Assembly: GCA_030220185.1 (NCBI GenBank)
Contig: JASPKZ010001597.1
Span: 243,600-307,599 of the forward strand
Direction: 5' to 3'
Length of the DNA: 64,000 nucleotides
Source of the DNA: Diploptera punctata
Lineage: Eukaryota > Arthropoda > Insecta > Blattodea > Blaberidae
Each line of letters starts with the position of its first letter. The stretch's first letter is position 1. Under the pieces are notes generated by a model, which was given only the letters and a program-made list of their open reading frames with translations, did no database searches and was not told the origin of the DNA. Made by a program: the position numbers and the translations under genes. Positions 1 through 9,443 of this stretch are shown one piece after another.

Positions 1-530
1 CTTTTAAAGAATTATTTTCTAAACTGCCATCTGGTGTTCATTTTAATGAATCATTTTCTAAACTGCCATCTGTTGTATTTCTGAAGAACTTTGTAATCAA
101 GCTAGGTTCATCTGGAATTTCGAAGTTCATAGTTCTAGTATGGTTTTTTTGAATATATATTTTTTCCCAACCTGTTAAATCTAAAGGTTTTGATAGATGT
201 TTCAAAAGTTTTGCTTCTTCTTCAAACTTATGATGCTCTAATAAACTATGTGCTGCTATAGCTGATTTTTCAATTTCTCCATTCTTTATATTTCAAAGTG
301 TTCTTTTTTACGAGTTTCCAAATTCCTTAAGTATACATATATATACTTTCTTGCAGCCATTGCAACTAATATAATAAATTCCAGATTTTTTACTATCTGG
401 GACATTAACTTTTTTATTAGTTATTAGTAGATTATCCAGACTAAATTTGTTGATCATGCTAATAAAATATTGAATTTGTTGGATATTGTTTATTTTTTAT
501 TATTTCACTCACCTCATACTTCATAATTCA

Positions 531-575
531 TAGCAGACCCAGTTTCTTCACATCTTTTGTGACATTTTCAATGCT
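531..575 (-). ncRNA. Hammerhead ribozyme-like motif, left foldback arm
   Basis: On the minus strand: helix I AGCA/TGCT, a degenerate core TTGAAAA in place of CTGANGA, hairpin TCAC/GTGA, GAAA, then a short self-complementary stretch ending GGTC, a canonical GUC cleavage triplet. The weak first core half makes activity doubtful, but the layout matches the other PLE tails. Confidence 0.5.
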
Positions 576-724
576 GCGTCACGCTCACAACTGACGTCCA
601 ACGGCCTTCTATCCTGCAGACTGACCTCCGCGCCATCTGGTGGCCGACCGAAGAATTTCCAAATTTGGCGCACAGGTCAGTCTGCAGGATAGAAGGCCGT
701 TGGACGTCAGTTGTGAGCGTGACG

Positions 725-772
725 CAGCATTAAAAATGTCACAAAAGATGTGAAGAAACCCTGGGTCTGCTA
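725..772 (+). ncRNA. Hammerhead ribozyme-like motif, right foldback arm
   Basis: Mirror copy of the motif at 531-575. It has GAAA followed by ACCCTGGGT and a terminal C, and the same AGCA/TGCT helix I. The first core half is further degraded (TTAAAAA). Confidence 0.45.
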
Positions 773-988
773 TGAATTATGAAGTATGAGGTGAGTGAAA
801 TAATAAAAAATAAACAATATTAAAAACCTCATAGTGTTATTTCCTATCTACATAACTTAATAATTGTTGGATATTGTTTTAAATTTTGTGTTGCAGAATG
901 GTAAGTAAATTTTCTTGAATTGTTTATTTTAATCAAGTTTTTTTGAGTCTCGTAACATCTTACCTCAATTTAATGTTGATTTGTTCTT

Positions 989-1026
989 GAACATGTTTCA
1001 ATATAATCTTCTAGATCATTTTCAGC
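989..1026 (-). ncRNA. Hammerhead ribozyme-like motif (PLE tail)
   Basis: Minus strand: core CTGAAAA (G8 changed), stem GATCTA/TTATATT-type hairpin with some mismatches, GAAA, palindrome ACATGT and U17. Partner of the plus-strand motif at 1963-2000. Confidence 0.55.
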
Positions 1027-1146
1027 TTGCTCAGATGATGAGTTTTATGTTGTGAACCCTGGATGTCGATATCAGCTCCCTCTTCCGGCTGGCCGAAGAA
1101 CCTCTAAACTAGGTGACGTTCAGCAGCACTATCGAAATTCATAACT

Positions 1147-1431
1147 CTATTTTTGTTCTTCAGAATGTAAGTTTTTTTCCCAAATGGTGAGTTCCTTTGT
1201 ATTTTCTAACTGTTTTAATAATTTAGTGTTCGAATTTACATTGTGTTTTTCGGCCCAAACACGAGCAGCAACTGCAGATTTTTCTATTTCCCCATTTTTA
1301 ATATTTATTATGTGTTCCTTGGTTCTAATTTTCAGGTTTCTTATTGTTTTCCCCATACATAGTTTTTCACAACCAGTACATTCAATTTTATATATTCCTG
1401 ATTTTTTTACTTTAATCAGTTTTTTTTTCAT
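1147..1431 (-). pseudogene. PLE GIY-YIG endonuclease fragment
   Basis: A 94-residue open stretch covering the C-terminal GIY-YIG nuclease of a PLE. It contains SGIYKIECTGCEKLCMGKT, that is the GIY motif, a CxxC pair typical of Penelope endonucleases, and the YIG position decayed to CMG. The conserved region RTKEH...NGEIEKSAVAARVW follows. In intact PLEs this domain nicks the target for primed reverse transcription. The RT part is missing and the YIG motif is mutated, so this is a dead fragment. Confidence 0.8.
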
Positions 1432-1460
1432 TTTTGTTGGTTTTATTACTTTATTTAAAC

Positions 1461-1687
1461 TGTGGTCATTTTTTTAATATAATAAATTTGGGAATTTTTA
1501 ACATTATGAGGTTTTATTAATAAGAATAAAATGAGTCGTGAATTCTTCTTACCTCACGATTCATTTTATTCTTATTAGCAAAACCTCATAATGTTAAAAA
1601 AATTCCCAAATTTATTACATTAAATTAACATATGAGTCAAGTCACGGGAATAAATCACAATATGAGGTAAGAAGTATGTGGTCATTT
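1461..1687. mobile_element. Short PLE-tail foldback insertion (1472-1676), 11-bp target duplication
   Basis: TGTGGTCATTT occurs at 1461-1471 and 1677-1687 and flanks 205 bp of non-coding sequence. Inside are inverted arms (about 1479-1541 and 1556-1622) with AACATTATGAGG and TTACCTCA motifs like the pseudo-LTR region of the PLE at 2.33 kb. A TATGAGGTAAG donor-like motif lies near its right end. No hammerhead was recognised in it. Confidence 0.7.
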
Positions 1688-1689
1688 GT

Positions 1690-2019
1690 CAAATATCTTT
1701 GCAATTTATTGTGTGCCCAAAATCTGCAGTTGCTGCTCATGTTTGGGCCGAAAAATAAAATGTAAATTCGAACACTAAAATTATTAAAACAGTTAGAAGA
1801 TACAAAGTAACTTACCATTTGGGAAGAAAAACAAAAAATAAAGTTATGAATTTCAAAATTCCTGCTGAACATGACCTAGTTTGGAGGTTCTTCAGCCAGC
1901 AAGAAGAGGGAGCTGATATCGACATCCAGGGTTCACAATATAAAACTCATCAGTCTGGGCAAGGTGAAGATGATATAGAAGATTATATTGAAACATGTTC
2001 AAGAACAAATCAACATTAA
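1690..2019 (+). pseudogene. PLE GIY-YIG C-terminus fragment
   Basis: Plus-strand remnant encoding the end of the endonuclease and the C-terminal tail (MNFKIPAEHDLVWRFF then GADIDIQ), parallel to the tail encoded at 7.66-8.0 kb. The upstream frame is broken. The hammerhead-like motif overlaps the end of this frame. Confidence 0.7.
1963..2000 (+). ncRNA. Hammerhead ribozyme-like motif (PLE tail)
   Basis: TTGAAGA-like core (here GTGAAGA), extra U, stem GATATA/TATATT of six pairs with a purine-rich loop, GAAA, ACATGT, U17. The stem differs in sequence from the AAAACA/TGTTTT stem of the 8.0-kb copy but is still paired, which is compensatory change. Confidence 0.65.
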
Positions 2020-2431
2020 ATTGAGGTAAGATGTTTCCAGACTAAAAAAAAACTTGATTAAAAGAACCTCAAAATATTACTTCCTAAAATAAAACATTGT
2101 TTCTTTTCTTTTGAATCAGATTGTAGGATGTGTATTATTTAAGTCTTTTTCTGTTGTTTGAACCTCTTTAACTTATTTATTATTATGATCTTCTTTTGAA
2201 ACCATTTAATGTAGCTATGTTTTAAATGTGATTGTATTCTTTCTTAAAATGTTCTTCATTTAATAGGATGTTTGTTAATCTGTATATTAAACAGCTGAAT
2301 ATTGCATGTTTATGAGCAATATGGTTAAATTTTTATATATTAAATTTGGGAATTTTTAACATTATGAGGTTCAATTAATAATAATTAAATGAATCGTGAT
2401 TTTTTCTTACCTCATACATCTATGTTTTTTT

Positions 2432-2484
2432 AAACACAGCACTGCAGTATCGGCGACACTTTGTCGTCATCGTCAGCTGTTTAC
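2432..2484 (-). ncRNA. Hammerhead-like motif with altered core (PLE tail)
   Basis: Minus strand: helix I AAACAG/CTGTGTTT, core CTGACGA, stem CGACA/TGTCG, then GATA instead of GAAA, palindrome ACTGCAGT, and G at position 17. Fold conserved; A14 and H17 substitutions predict poor or no cleavage. Confidence 0.6.
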
Positions 2485-3486
2485 ACAATTGTCAATTTTT
2501 TCTCCTTTTTGCCGGTAATTATCCAGACTGCCATCTGGTGTTCTTTTGAAGGAATTCCTCTTCAAACTGCCATCTGGTGTTATTTTGAATGAATCATTTC
2601 CTAAACTGCTATCTGTTGTATTTTTGAAGAACTTTGTAATCAAGCTCGGTTCGTCCGGAATCTCGAAGTTCATAGTTCTAGTATGGTTTTTTTGAATATA
2701 TATTTTTTCCCAAACTGTTAAATCCAAAGGTTTAGACAGATGTTTTAAAAGTTTTGCTTCTTTTTCAATCCTATGATACTCTAATAAACTATGTGCTGCT
2801 ATAGCTGATTTTTCAATTTCTCCATTCTTTATGTTTCTGAAGTGCTCTTTTTTACGAGTTTCCAAGTTCCTTTTGTTTTTCCTATATATATCCTGTTGCA
2901 ATCTTTGCAATCAATTTGATAAGTTCCAGATTTTTTGTTGTCTGGGGTATTACATTTATTATTAGTTAACAGAAGATTACCCAGGCTGAATTTGTTAATT
3001 GGAGCTAATGTTATATTAAAATTTCTGAAAATTTTTTGAAACTTATTATGAACTTCAGGATGGTAAGTAAATTTCTTGAATTTTACATCTTTCTTGGGAC
3101 CATGATGTAAGGTGGTGTATTCCTGTAACCTTTTTTGTCGTTTGGAATTTCTTTAATTTATTCTTTATAATGACTTCATCAAAACCATTTATTTTAGCAA
3201 CATGAACAATATGATTATATTCCTTGTCAAAATCTTCTACATTAAGTGGAATATTTAACAATCTGTGTAATAGACTATTGAAAATTGCATGTTTGTGTGT
3301 CAAATGATTAAAACCTGAAGATTTTATGTAGTTGTCAGTATGTGTGTCTTTTCTGTAAATGTTAAATTCAATTTTTTGCTGTTGTTCATTTCTTATTAAG
3401 TATAAGTCTAAAAAAGGAATCTTGTTATTTTGTTCCATTTCAATAGTGAATTTCACTGACTCATCCTGAAGATTAAGCAATTTCAA
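2473..3486 (-). pseudogene. PLE linker and GIY-YIG endonuclease, inverted arm
   Basis: Minus-strand remains of the RT thumb or linker (3055-3486: KIPFLDLYLIRNEQQ and TDNYIKSSGFNHLTHKHA) and of the GIY-YIG region (2473-2910: RNLETRKKEHFRNIKNGEIE). The C-terminus carries two copies of a TPDGSL-containing unit. A frame break lies near 3130 and the GIY motif itself (about 2910-2950) is in another frame. Mirror image of the plus arm at 3486-4377. Confidence 0.75.
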
Positions 3487-4377
3487 TGCATCTTGAATTT
3501 AACATTTACAGAAAAGACACACATACTGACAACTACATAAAATCTTCAGGTTTTAATCATTTGACACACAAACATGCAATTTTCAATAGTCTATTACACA
3601 GATTGTTAAATATTCCACTTAATGTAGAAGATTTTAACAAGGAATATAATCATATTGTTCATGTTGCTAAAATAAATGGTTTCGATGAAGACATTATAAA
3701 GAATAAATTAAAGAAATTCAAACAACAAAAAAGGTTACAGGAATACACCACCTTACATCATGGTCCCAAGAAAGATGTAAAATTCAAGAAATTCACTTAC
3801 CATCCTGAAGTTCATAATAAGTTTCAAAAAATTTTCAGAAATTTTAATATAACATTAGCTCCAATTAACAAATTCAGCCTGGGTAATCTTCTGTTAACTA
3901 ATAATAAATGTAATACCCCAGACAACAACAAATCTGGGATTTATCAAATTGATTGCAACAAGATATATATAGGAAAAACAAAAAGGAACTTGGAAACTCG
4001 TAAAAAAGAGCACTTCAGAAACATAAAGAATGGAGAAATTGAAAAATCAGCTATAGCAGCACATAGTTTATTAGAGCATCATAGGATTGAAAAAGAAGCA
4101 AAACTTTTAAAACATCTGTCTAAACCTTTGGATTTAACAGTTTGGGAAAAAATATATATTCACCCATACTAGAACTATGAACTTTGAGATTCTGAAAGAA
4201 CCAAGCTTGATTACAAAGTTCTTCAAAAATACAACAGATAGCAGTTTAGGAAATGATTCATCCAAAATAACACCAGATGGCAGTTTGAAGAGGAATTCCT
4301 TCAAAAGAACACCAGATGGCAGTCTGGATAATTACCGGCAAAAAGGAGAAAAAATTGACAGTTGTGAAAACAGCTGA
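3486..4377 (+). pseudogene. PLE linker and GIY-YIG endonuclease, plus arm
   Basis: An open frame of 228 residues (3486-4172), then a stop after HPY and a further 66 residues (4177-4377) in another frame. It starts inside the region after RT motif D, runs through FTYHPEVHNKFQKIFRNF and then GIYQIDCNKIYIGKTKRNL, with the GIY and YIG motifs intact. The stop comes from a small deletion where the mirror arm reads IYIQKNHTRT. The C-terminal tail has TPDGSLKRNSFKRTPDGSL repeats. RT catalytic motifs are absent, so it could supply at most an endonuclease. Confidence 0.8.
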
Positions 4378-4419
4378 CGATGACGACAAAGTGTCGCCGA
4401 TACTGCAGTGCTGTGTTTA
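4367..4419 (+). ncRNA. Hammerhead-like motif with altered core (PLE tail)
   Basis: Same sequence as the motif at 2432-2484: AAACAG/CTGTGTTT helix I, CTGACGA, CGACA/TGTCG hairpin, GATA, ACTGCAGT, G17. It starts at the end of the C-terminal frame and is followed by ATGTATGAGGTAAG. Confidence 0.6.
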
Positions 4420-4613
4420 AAAAAAACATAGATGTATGAGGTAAGAAAAAATCACGATTCATTTAATTATTAATATGGTTAAAACCTGAAGATTTAATTT
4501 AATTAATTATCTGTATGGGTATCTTTCCTGTGTATATTGAATTCAGTCTATGATTGATTATATTATTTTTTGGTCTAGACATCTTACCTCAATATTAATG
4601 TTGATTTGTTCTT

Positions 4614-4649
4614 GAACATGTTTCAAAACAATTCTGTTTTATCTTCAGC
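4614..4649 (-). ncRNA. Hammerhead ribozyme-like motif (PLE tail)
   Basis: Minus strand: CTGAAGA, extra U, stem AAAACA/TGTTTT with GAAT loop, GAAA, palindrome ACATGT, U17. All core positions fit the hammerhead consensus except the inserted U. Confidence 0.7.
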
Positions 4650-4668
4650 TTTCCCAGACTGGTTTTAT

Positions 4669-6884
4669 TTATGTTGCATTATGTTGCACCACCTGGATGT
4701 CGATGTCAGCTCCATCCTGTGGTTGGCCAAAGAACCTCCAAACAAGGTCACCCTCCATCGGAATATCAAAATTCATAACTCTGTTTCTGTTCTTCTGAAT
4801 ATAAATTTTTTCCCAAATAGTCAGCTCGTTTGTATTTTCTAACTGTTTTAATAATTTAGTGTCTGAATTGATATTATGTTTTTCAGACCAAACATGAGCA
4901 GCAACTGCAGATTTTTCAATTTCTCCATTTTTAATATTTCTTATGTGTTCTTTGGTTCTAATTTTTAGGTTTCTTTTTGTTTTCCCTATATATATCTTTT
5001 CACAACCCATGCATTCAATTTGATATATTCCTGACTTTTTATTTTTATCAGTTTTTTCATTTTTGTTGGTTTTTTATTAGTTTATTTAAACTGTAGTTAT
5101 TTTTTTGGTGCTAATTTAATATTAAACTTCTCAAATATATTTTGAAATTTATTATGTACCCAGGGGTGATATGGTGAATTTCCTATATTTTTTCATAGGT
5201 GGTTCTTCTTTTTCAAGATTACTTCTGTTTATCATTTTTTGTTTTTTTATACTTTTCTATCCTTTTATGTACCATTTTTTCATCAAACCCATTTTCTATT
5301 GCTACTTTGATTATGTGTTTTTTCTCATGTTTGAAATCTTCTTCGTTTAAGGGTAAGTTTACCAATCTATGAGTTAAACTATTAAATGCTGCTAATTTAT
5401 GTCCAATTGGATTGAACCCTGTTGATTTTATAAAATTTTCCGTATGAGTTTCTTTCCTATGAATCCTGAATTCAATTTTTCTTTTTTCTTCGTTTCTGAC
5501 CAATTTAAGATCCAAAAAAGGTATTTGTTTATTGTCTTCTATTTCTTTGGTGAATTTAATGTTTGTGCTCTGTAAATTTAATAGTTTTAGGAATCTTCTA
5601 CATGTTTTTCTTTAACAATACAAATTATATCATCAACATATCTACTCCAAAATTTAAACATTGGGGATGTGCTTTAGTGATTTTACATTCAAAATCGCTC
5701 ATAAATAAATTTGCCAGGAAAGGTGATGATGGGTTTCCCATTGAGAGCCCTGATTTTTGTCTATAGAAACTCCCATTGAACGTAAAAAACATTTGATCAA
5801 TGCATAACGCAGTTAATTTCAAATAATCTTCTTTGATCTCTCTGTCTATGTTGTTTTTTCTTAACCAATTGTTCAATATCTCCAAAGTTTTTTGTTTCGG
5901 TACATTTGTGAATAGTGAAACTACATCAAACGAAACCAACCTATCTGTGGGTTCAATTTCCACTTTTCTAATTTCTTAACTAATTCCAATGAATTTTCAA
6001 TCTGCAGACTTTCAAAATTATTAATTCTTTTAAATTGATTATTCAGCCACTTCGAAATTTTGTAGGTTGGTGATCCAATATTGTTAATTATTGGCCTCAT
6101 TTTGTTTCCCGGTTTGTGAATTTTTGGAAGTCCATGTATATTAGGGTTTCTTGGGTTGCTTACTTTTAATTGAAATTTTTCTTTCTTGGATAGAATTTTA
6201 ACATTTTTAAAACAGTTTTCCACTTTTTTTATGGTTTTTGGTAGGGGGTCATTCTTAATTTTTTCATACTCTTTTTCTTTCAAAAGTTCTTCCATTCTAT
6301 TTTGATAATCTTCTTTGTCGAGAATTATAATTTGGTTACCCTTATCTGATTTTGTATATACAACATTTTTGTTATTTATTTCTTTGAGTGTTTTTAAATT
6401 CTCCTTACAAACTGGGTTTTTATTTGTATTCTTTATTTTATTCAAAATTTCTTCACATTTTTTTTCTGATGATTATTTTTTCTTCTGTAACTAACCCTTC
6501 TATTGAATTTTCAATGTCCACTATGTATTCTTCTATTCTATTGGAATAATCTATTGCTGTTTTTAGACCGTTTTCTAACAATTTTGTCTCTATTAGGTTA
6601 AAGGTTGCCTTTGAAAAATTTTTAACATAATTTCTGGTGGATTCTGATTTTTCTTCATTTCTGGTTTTATTCTGATATTTGATTTTATTTGATGTATTCT
6701 TCTTTCCCTTTGATTTAGTTAACAAATTATTTATCTTTTTCTTTTGTTTCTCAATTTTCTTTTTCATGGTTATGTTCAAAAAAGTGAAAAATTTATTTTC
6801 TAGGTTTTCCCACATGATGTTTCCTAATATTTTAGACAATTTGATATGTAACAAATAAATTTCAATATCCAGATTACTGATCAT
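4669..6884 (-). pseudogene. PLE reverse transcriptase-GIY-YIG polyprotein, frameshifted
   Basis: The second longest PLE coding remnant here. Minus-strand pieces in order: N-terminal basic coiled region (6884-6453); RT fingers with PNIHGLPKIHKPGNKMRPI (6445-5921); RT palm with SFDVVSLFTNVP (motif A aspartate) and QKSGLSMGNPSSPFLA (motif B) at 5963-5625; FWSRYVDDI-like motif C disrupted near 5625; linker (5515-5219); GIY-YIG nuclease with IYIGKTKRNLKIRTKEH (5010-4669). At least four frame breaks make it inactive. The true start is missing because the copy is cut at about 6905 where it meets the inverted arm. Confidence 0.85.
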
Positions 6885-6911
6885 TTCAAAGTGCTTATTC
6901 TTTTCTAGTTT

Positions 6912-8004
6912 CTATAGACAAAAATCAGGGCTCTCAATGGGAAACCCATCATCACCTTTCCTGGCAAATTTATTTATGAGCGATTTTGAATGTAAAATCA
7001 CTAAAGCACATCCCACAATGTTTAAATTTTGGAGTAGATATGTTGATGATATAATTTGTATTGTTAAAGAAAAACATGTAGAAGATTCCCTAAAACTATT
7101 AAATTTACAGAGCACAAACATTAAATTCACCAAAGAAATAGAAGACAATAAACAAATACCTTTTTTGGATCTTAAATTGGTCAGAAACGAAGAAAAAAGA
7201 AAAATTGAATTCAGGATTCATAGGAAAGAAACTCATACGGAAAATTTTATAAAATCAACAGGGTTCAATCCAATTGGACATAAATTAGCAGCATTTAATA
7301 GTTTAACTCATAGATTGGTAAACTTACCCTTAAACGAAGAAGATTTCAAACATGAGAAAAAACACATAATCAAAGTAGCAATAGAAAATGGGTTTGATGA
7401 AAAAATGGTACATAAAGGATAGAAAAGTATAAAAAACAAAAAATGATAAACAGAAGTAATCTTGAAAAAGAAGAACCACCTATGAAAAAATATAGGAAAT
7501 TCACATATCACCCCTGGGTACATAATAAATTTCAAAATATATTTGAGAAGTTTAATATTAAATTAGCACCAAAAAATAACTACAGTTTAAATAAACTAAT
7601 AAAAACCAACAAAAATGAAAAACTGATAAAAATAAAAGTCAGGAATATATCAAATTGAATGCATGGGTTGTGAAAAGATATATATAGGGAAAACAAAAAG
7701 AAACCTAAAAATTAGAACCAAAGAACACATAAGAAATATTAAAAATGGAGAAATTGAAAAATCTGCAGTTGCTGCTCATGTTTGGTCTGAAAAACATAAT
7801 ATCAATTCAGACACTAAATTATTAAAACAGTTAGAAAATACAAACGAGCTGACTATTTGGGAAAAAATTTATATTCAGAAGAACAGAAACAGAGTTATGA
7901 ATTTTGATATTCCGATGGAGGGTGACCTTGTTTGGAGGTTCTTTGGCCAACCACAGGATGGAGCTGACATCGACATCCAGGTGGTGCAACATAATGCAAC
8001 ATAA
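6912..8004 (+). pseudogene. PLE RT palm to GIY-YIG fragment
   Basis: Plus-strand copy starting inside RT motif B (MGNPSSPFLANLFMSDFE), then FWSRYVDDIICIVK (motif C with both aspartates), IPFLDLKL (motif D), a linker, and the endonuclease (7663-8004). Frame breaks occur near 7420 and 7640. It lacks motif A, so no RT activity is possible. It is the inverted partner of 4559-5767. Confidence 0.85.
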
Positions 8005-8023
8005 ATAAAACCAGTCTGGGAAA

Positions 8024-8059
8024 GCTGAAGATAAAACAGAATTGTTTTGAAACATGTTC
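8024..8059 (+). ncRNA. Hammerhead ribozyme-like motif (PLE tail)
   Basis: Lies 20 bases after the endonuclease stop. CTGAAGA, extra U, six-pair stem AAAACA/TGTTTT, GAAA, ACATGT, U17. Helix I is weak in this subfamily, with one clear G-C pair. A dimeric fold through the palindromic helix III is plausible. Confidence 0.7.
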
Positions 8060-8656
8060 AAGAACAAATCAACATTAATATTGAGGTAAGATGTCTAGAC
8101 CAAAAAATAATATAATTAAAATAACCTCAAAATATAACTTCCTAAAATTAAATATCTATGATTGATGTTCATTCCTAATTATATTTAGGTCAAAAATGAG
8201 ATTTGATTATTTTTTTTCTCCATTTCCATAGCATATTTCACAGAATTGTATTGATGGTTAAGTAATTTCAATAAATCTTATGTATATTTTGAATTTATTA
8301 CTGAGAAAATATCATCAACATATCTGTACCAACATTTAAATATCCCCATGGATATATAAGCATTGGTAATGTGACATTCTAGATAGCCCATAAACAAATT
8401 AATGAAAAGTGCTGAAAGTGTATTGCTCATTGTCAAACCCAGAATTTGCTTATAAAATTTTCTGTTGAAGGTGAAAAACGAATTGTCGATACAAAGTTTT
8501 GTTTAACTTATGTACTCTTCTATTTCTTGTGTTTTCAATTTTAGAGAAATTAGCCATTTCTTCAAAATATGTAAGATTTTTTTCTGTTGGGAAACTTCGA
8601 AACAAAGAAACAACATCGAAAGAACCCAATCTACCATAAGGCTCTATTAATATGTT

Positions 8657-9334
8657 ACTTAATTCTTCTTCTTCTTCTTCCAGCTCTACAGCCCTTTATG
8701 AGCCCTCTTTCCTGTTAGGACACTCCTATAGGCATCCTTGTCCCATGCCCTCCTTCTCCATCCCCGGACTCCGAGCTTTCGGAAGTCCTCCTCTATTCCA
8801 TCCATACATCTCAGCTTCGGTTTTCCTCTTCTTCTTCCTCCATCTGGTCTCAGTAGTGTTAGCTTTCTAGTGGTATTCTCCTCCTCTATTCTCATTATAA
8901 TACCCACCCATCTCAGTCTGCCAATTTTAATAACATATACAATATCTGGGTCTGAATACAAATTGTAGATTTCATCGTTATATCTTATCCGCCATATTCC
9001 ACGATCATTTATAGATCCCAGGATCTTCCTTTCAAAGATTCTCAGTCTTTCTCCATTCTCTCTGCTCAGTGTCCAGCATTCACTGTCATAAATAGCAACG
9101 TCTCAGTATGGTTTTATAAATTTTCAATTTTGCAACCAGACTTAGAATGTGTGATTTAAATTGGTCCTTAAGTGCATAACAGCATCTGTTGGCTTAGAGA
9201 ATCCTGCTCCTTATTTCCTTATTAATATTATCGTCATCAGTGATTATAGTGCCCAGATATTTAAATTCATGTTCAATTTGAAATTTATATTTGCCTATTT
9301 CTAGTCAGTCTTTAGCTACAGGTCACTTAATTCT
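8657..9334 (-). mobile_element. 5'-truncated LINE with (GAA)n tail (8667-9324), 10-bp target duplication
   Basis: ACTTAATTCT at 8657-8666 and 9325-9334 flanks a minus-strand LINE 3' end whose RNA-sense tail is a GAA microsatellite (8667-8680 on the plus strand reads TTC repeats). It splits the old PLE. Confidence 0.8.
8686..9290 (-). pseudogene. RTE-like LINE reverse transcriptase C-terminus
   Basis: The open 91-residue stretch (8686-8961) reads GRLRWVGIIMRIEEENT and later GIEEDFRKLGVRGWRRRAW, the C-terminal signature of a LINE family common in arthropods. Upstream to 9290 the same frame set continues toward the RT thumb (YLGTIIT-like, CYYALK-like) but is interrupted. No RT catalytic motif is present. 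Retrotransposition would need the lost N-terminal half. Confidence 0.75.
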
Positions 9335-9443
9335 ACCAATTTTTAAGAATTTTTAATGCGTTGTCAAATTGTTTGAAATCATTAATTGTTTTGTGAGCCA
9401 TTTTGAAAAGTAATAATATGGAGAGCCAATATTATTAATTCAG

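Larger units (their letters stand above)
476..879. mobile_element. Non-coding PLE-derived foldback insertion (492-863) with 16-bp target duplication
   Basis: Direct repeats TTGTTGGATATTGTTT at 476-491 and 864-879 flank a 372-bp palindrome. Its arms (about 490-634 and 682-826) are near-perfect reverse complements around a loop of about 47 bases. Each arm carries a hammerhead-like motif and then TATGAGGTGAGTG, the donor-like motif seen after other PLE tails here. No coding capacity. It looks like a minimal PLE derivative made only of inverted tails. Confidence 0.75.
929..2098. mobile_element. PLE inserted head to head (minus tail + plus tail)
   Basis: A minus-strand PLE 3' region (about 930-1460) is joined to a plus-strand 3' region of the same subfamily (about 1688-2098). 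Both encode the end of the GIY-YIG domain and both end in a hammerhead-like motif and GAGGTAAGATG. Flanks share only ATTGTTT clearly, so the target duplication is uncertain. The junction was later hit by the insertion at 1472-1676. Confidence 0.65.
2318..4483. mobile_element. Palindromic PLE insertion (2330-4471), 12-bp target duplication
   Basis: AATATGGTTAAA occurs at 2318-2329 and 4472-4483. Between them two PLE 3' halves sit head to head: a minus arm (about 2380-3372) and a plus arm (about 3494-4471), near-identical over roughly 980 bp with a centre of about 120 bp. The left end carries extra tail sequence (2330-2380) absent on the right. Each arm ends with a hammerhead-like motif and ATGAGGTAAG. 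Confidence 0.85.
4547..8166. mobile_element. PLE insertion, long minus copy + plus tail (4559-8154), 12-bp target duplication
   Basis: TCTATGATTGAT at 4547-4558 and 8155-8166 flanks one insertion. The left part (4559-6905, minus) holds a PLE from its N-terminal region to its tail. The right part (6909-8154, plus) repeats the 3' half in the other direction. Arms 4566-5767 and 6909-8104 are near-identical. The right end runs about 50 bp further into the pseudo-LTR than the left. Confidence 0.9.

Noticed and set aside
1184..1477. Plus-strand ORF opposite the GIY-YIG fragment
   Set aside because: Antisense shadow of PLE coding sequence; similar antisense ORFs at 4606, 7831, 25756, 27717, 31800 and 48637 all mirror the endonuclease tail.
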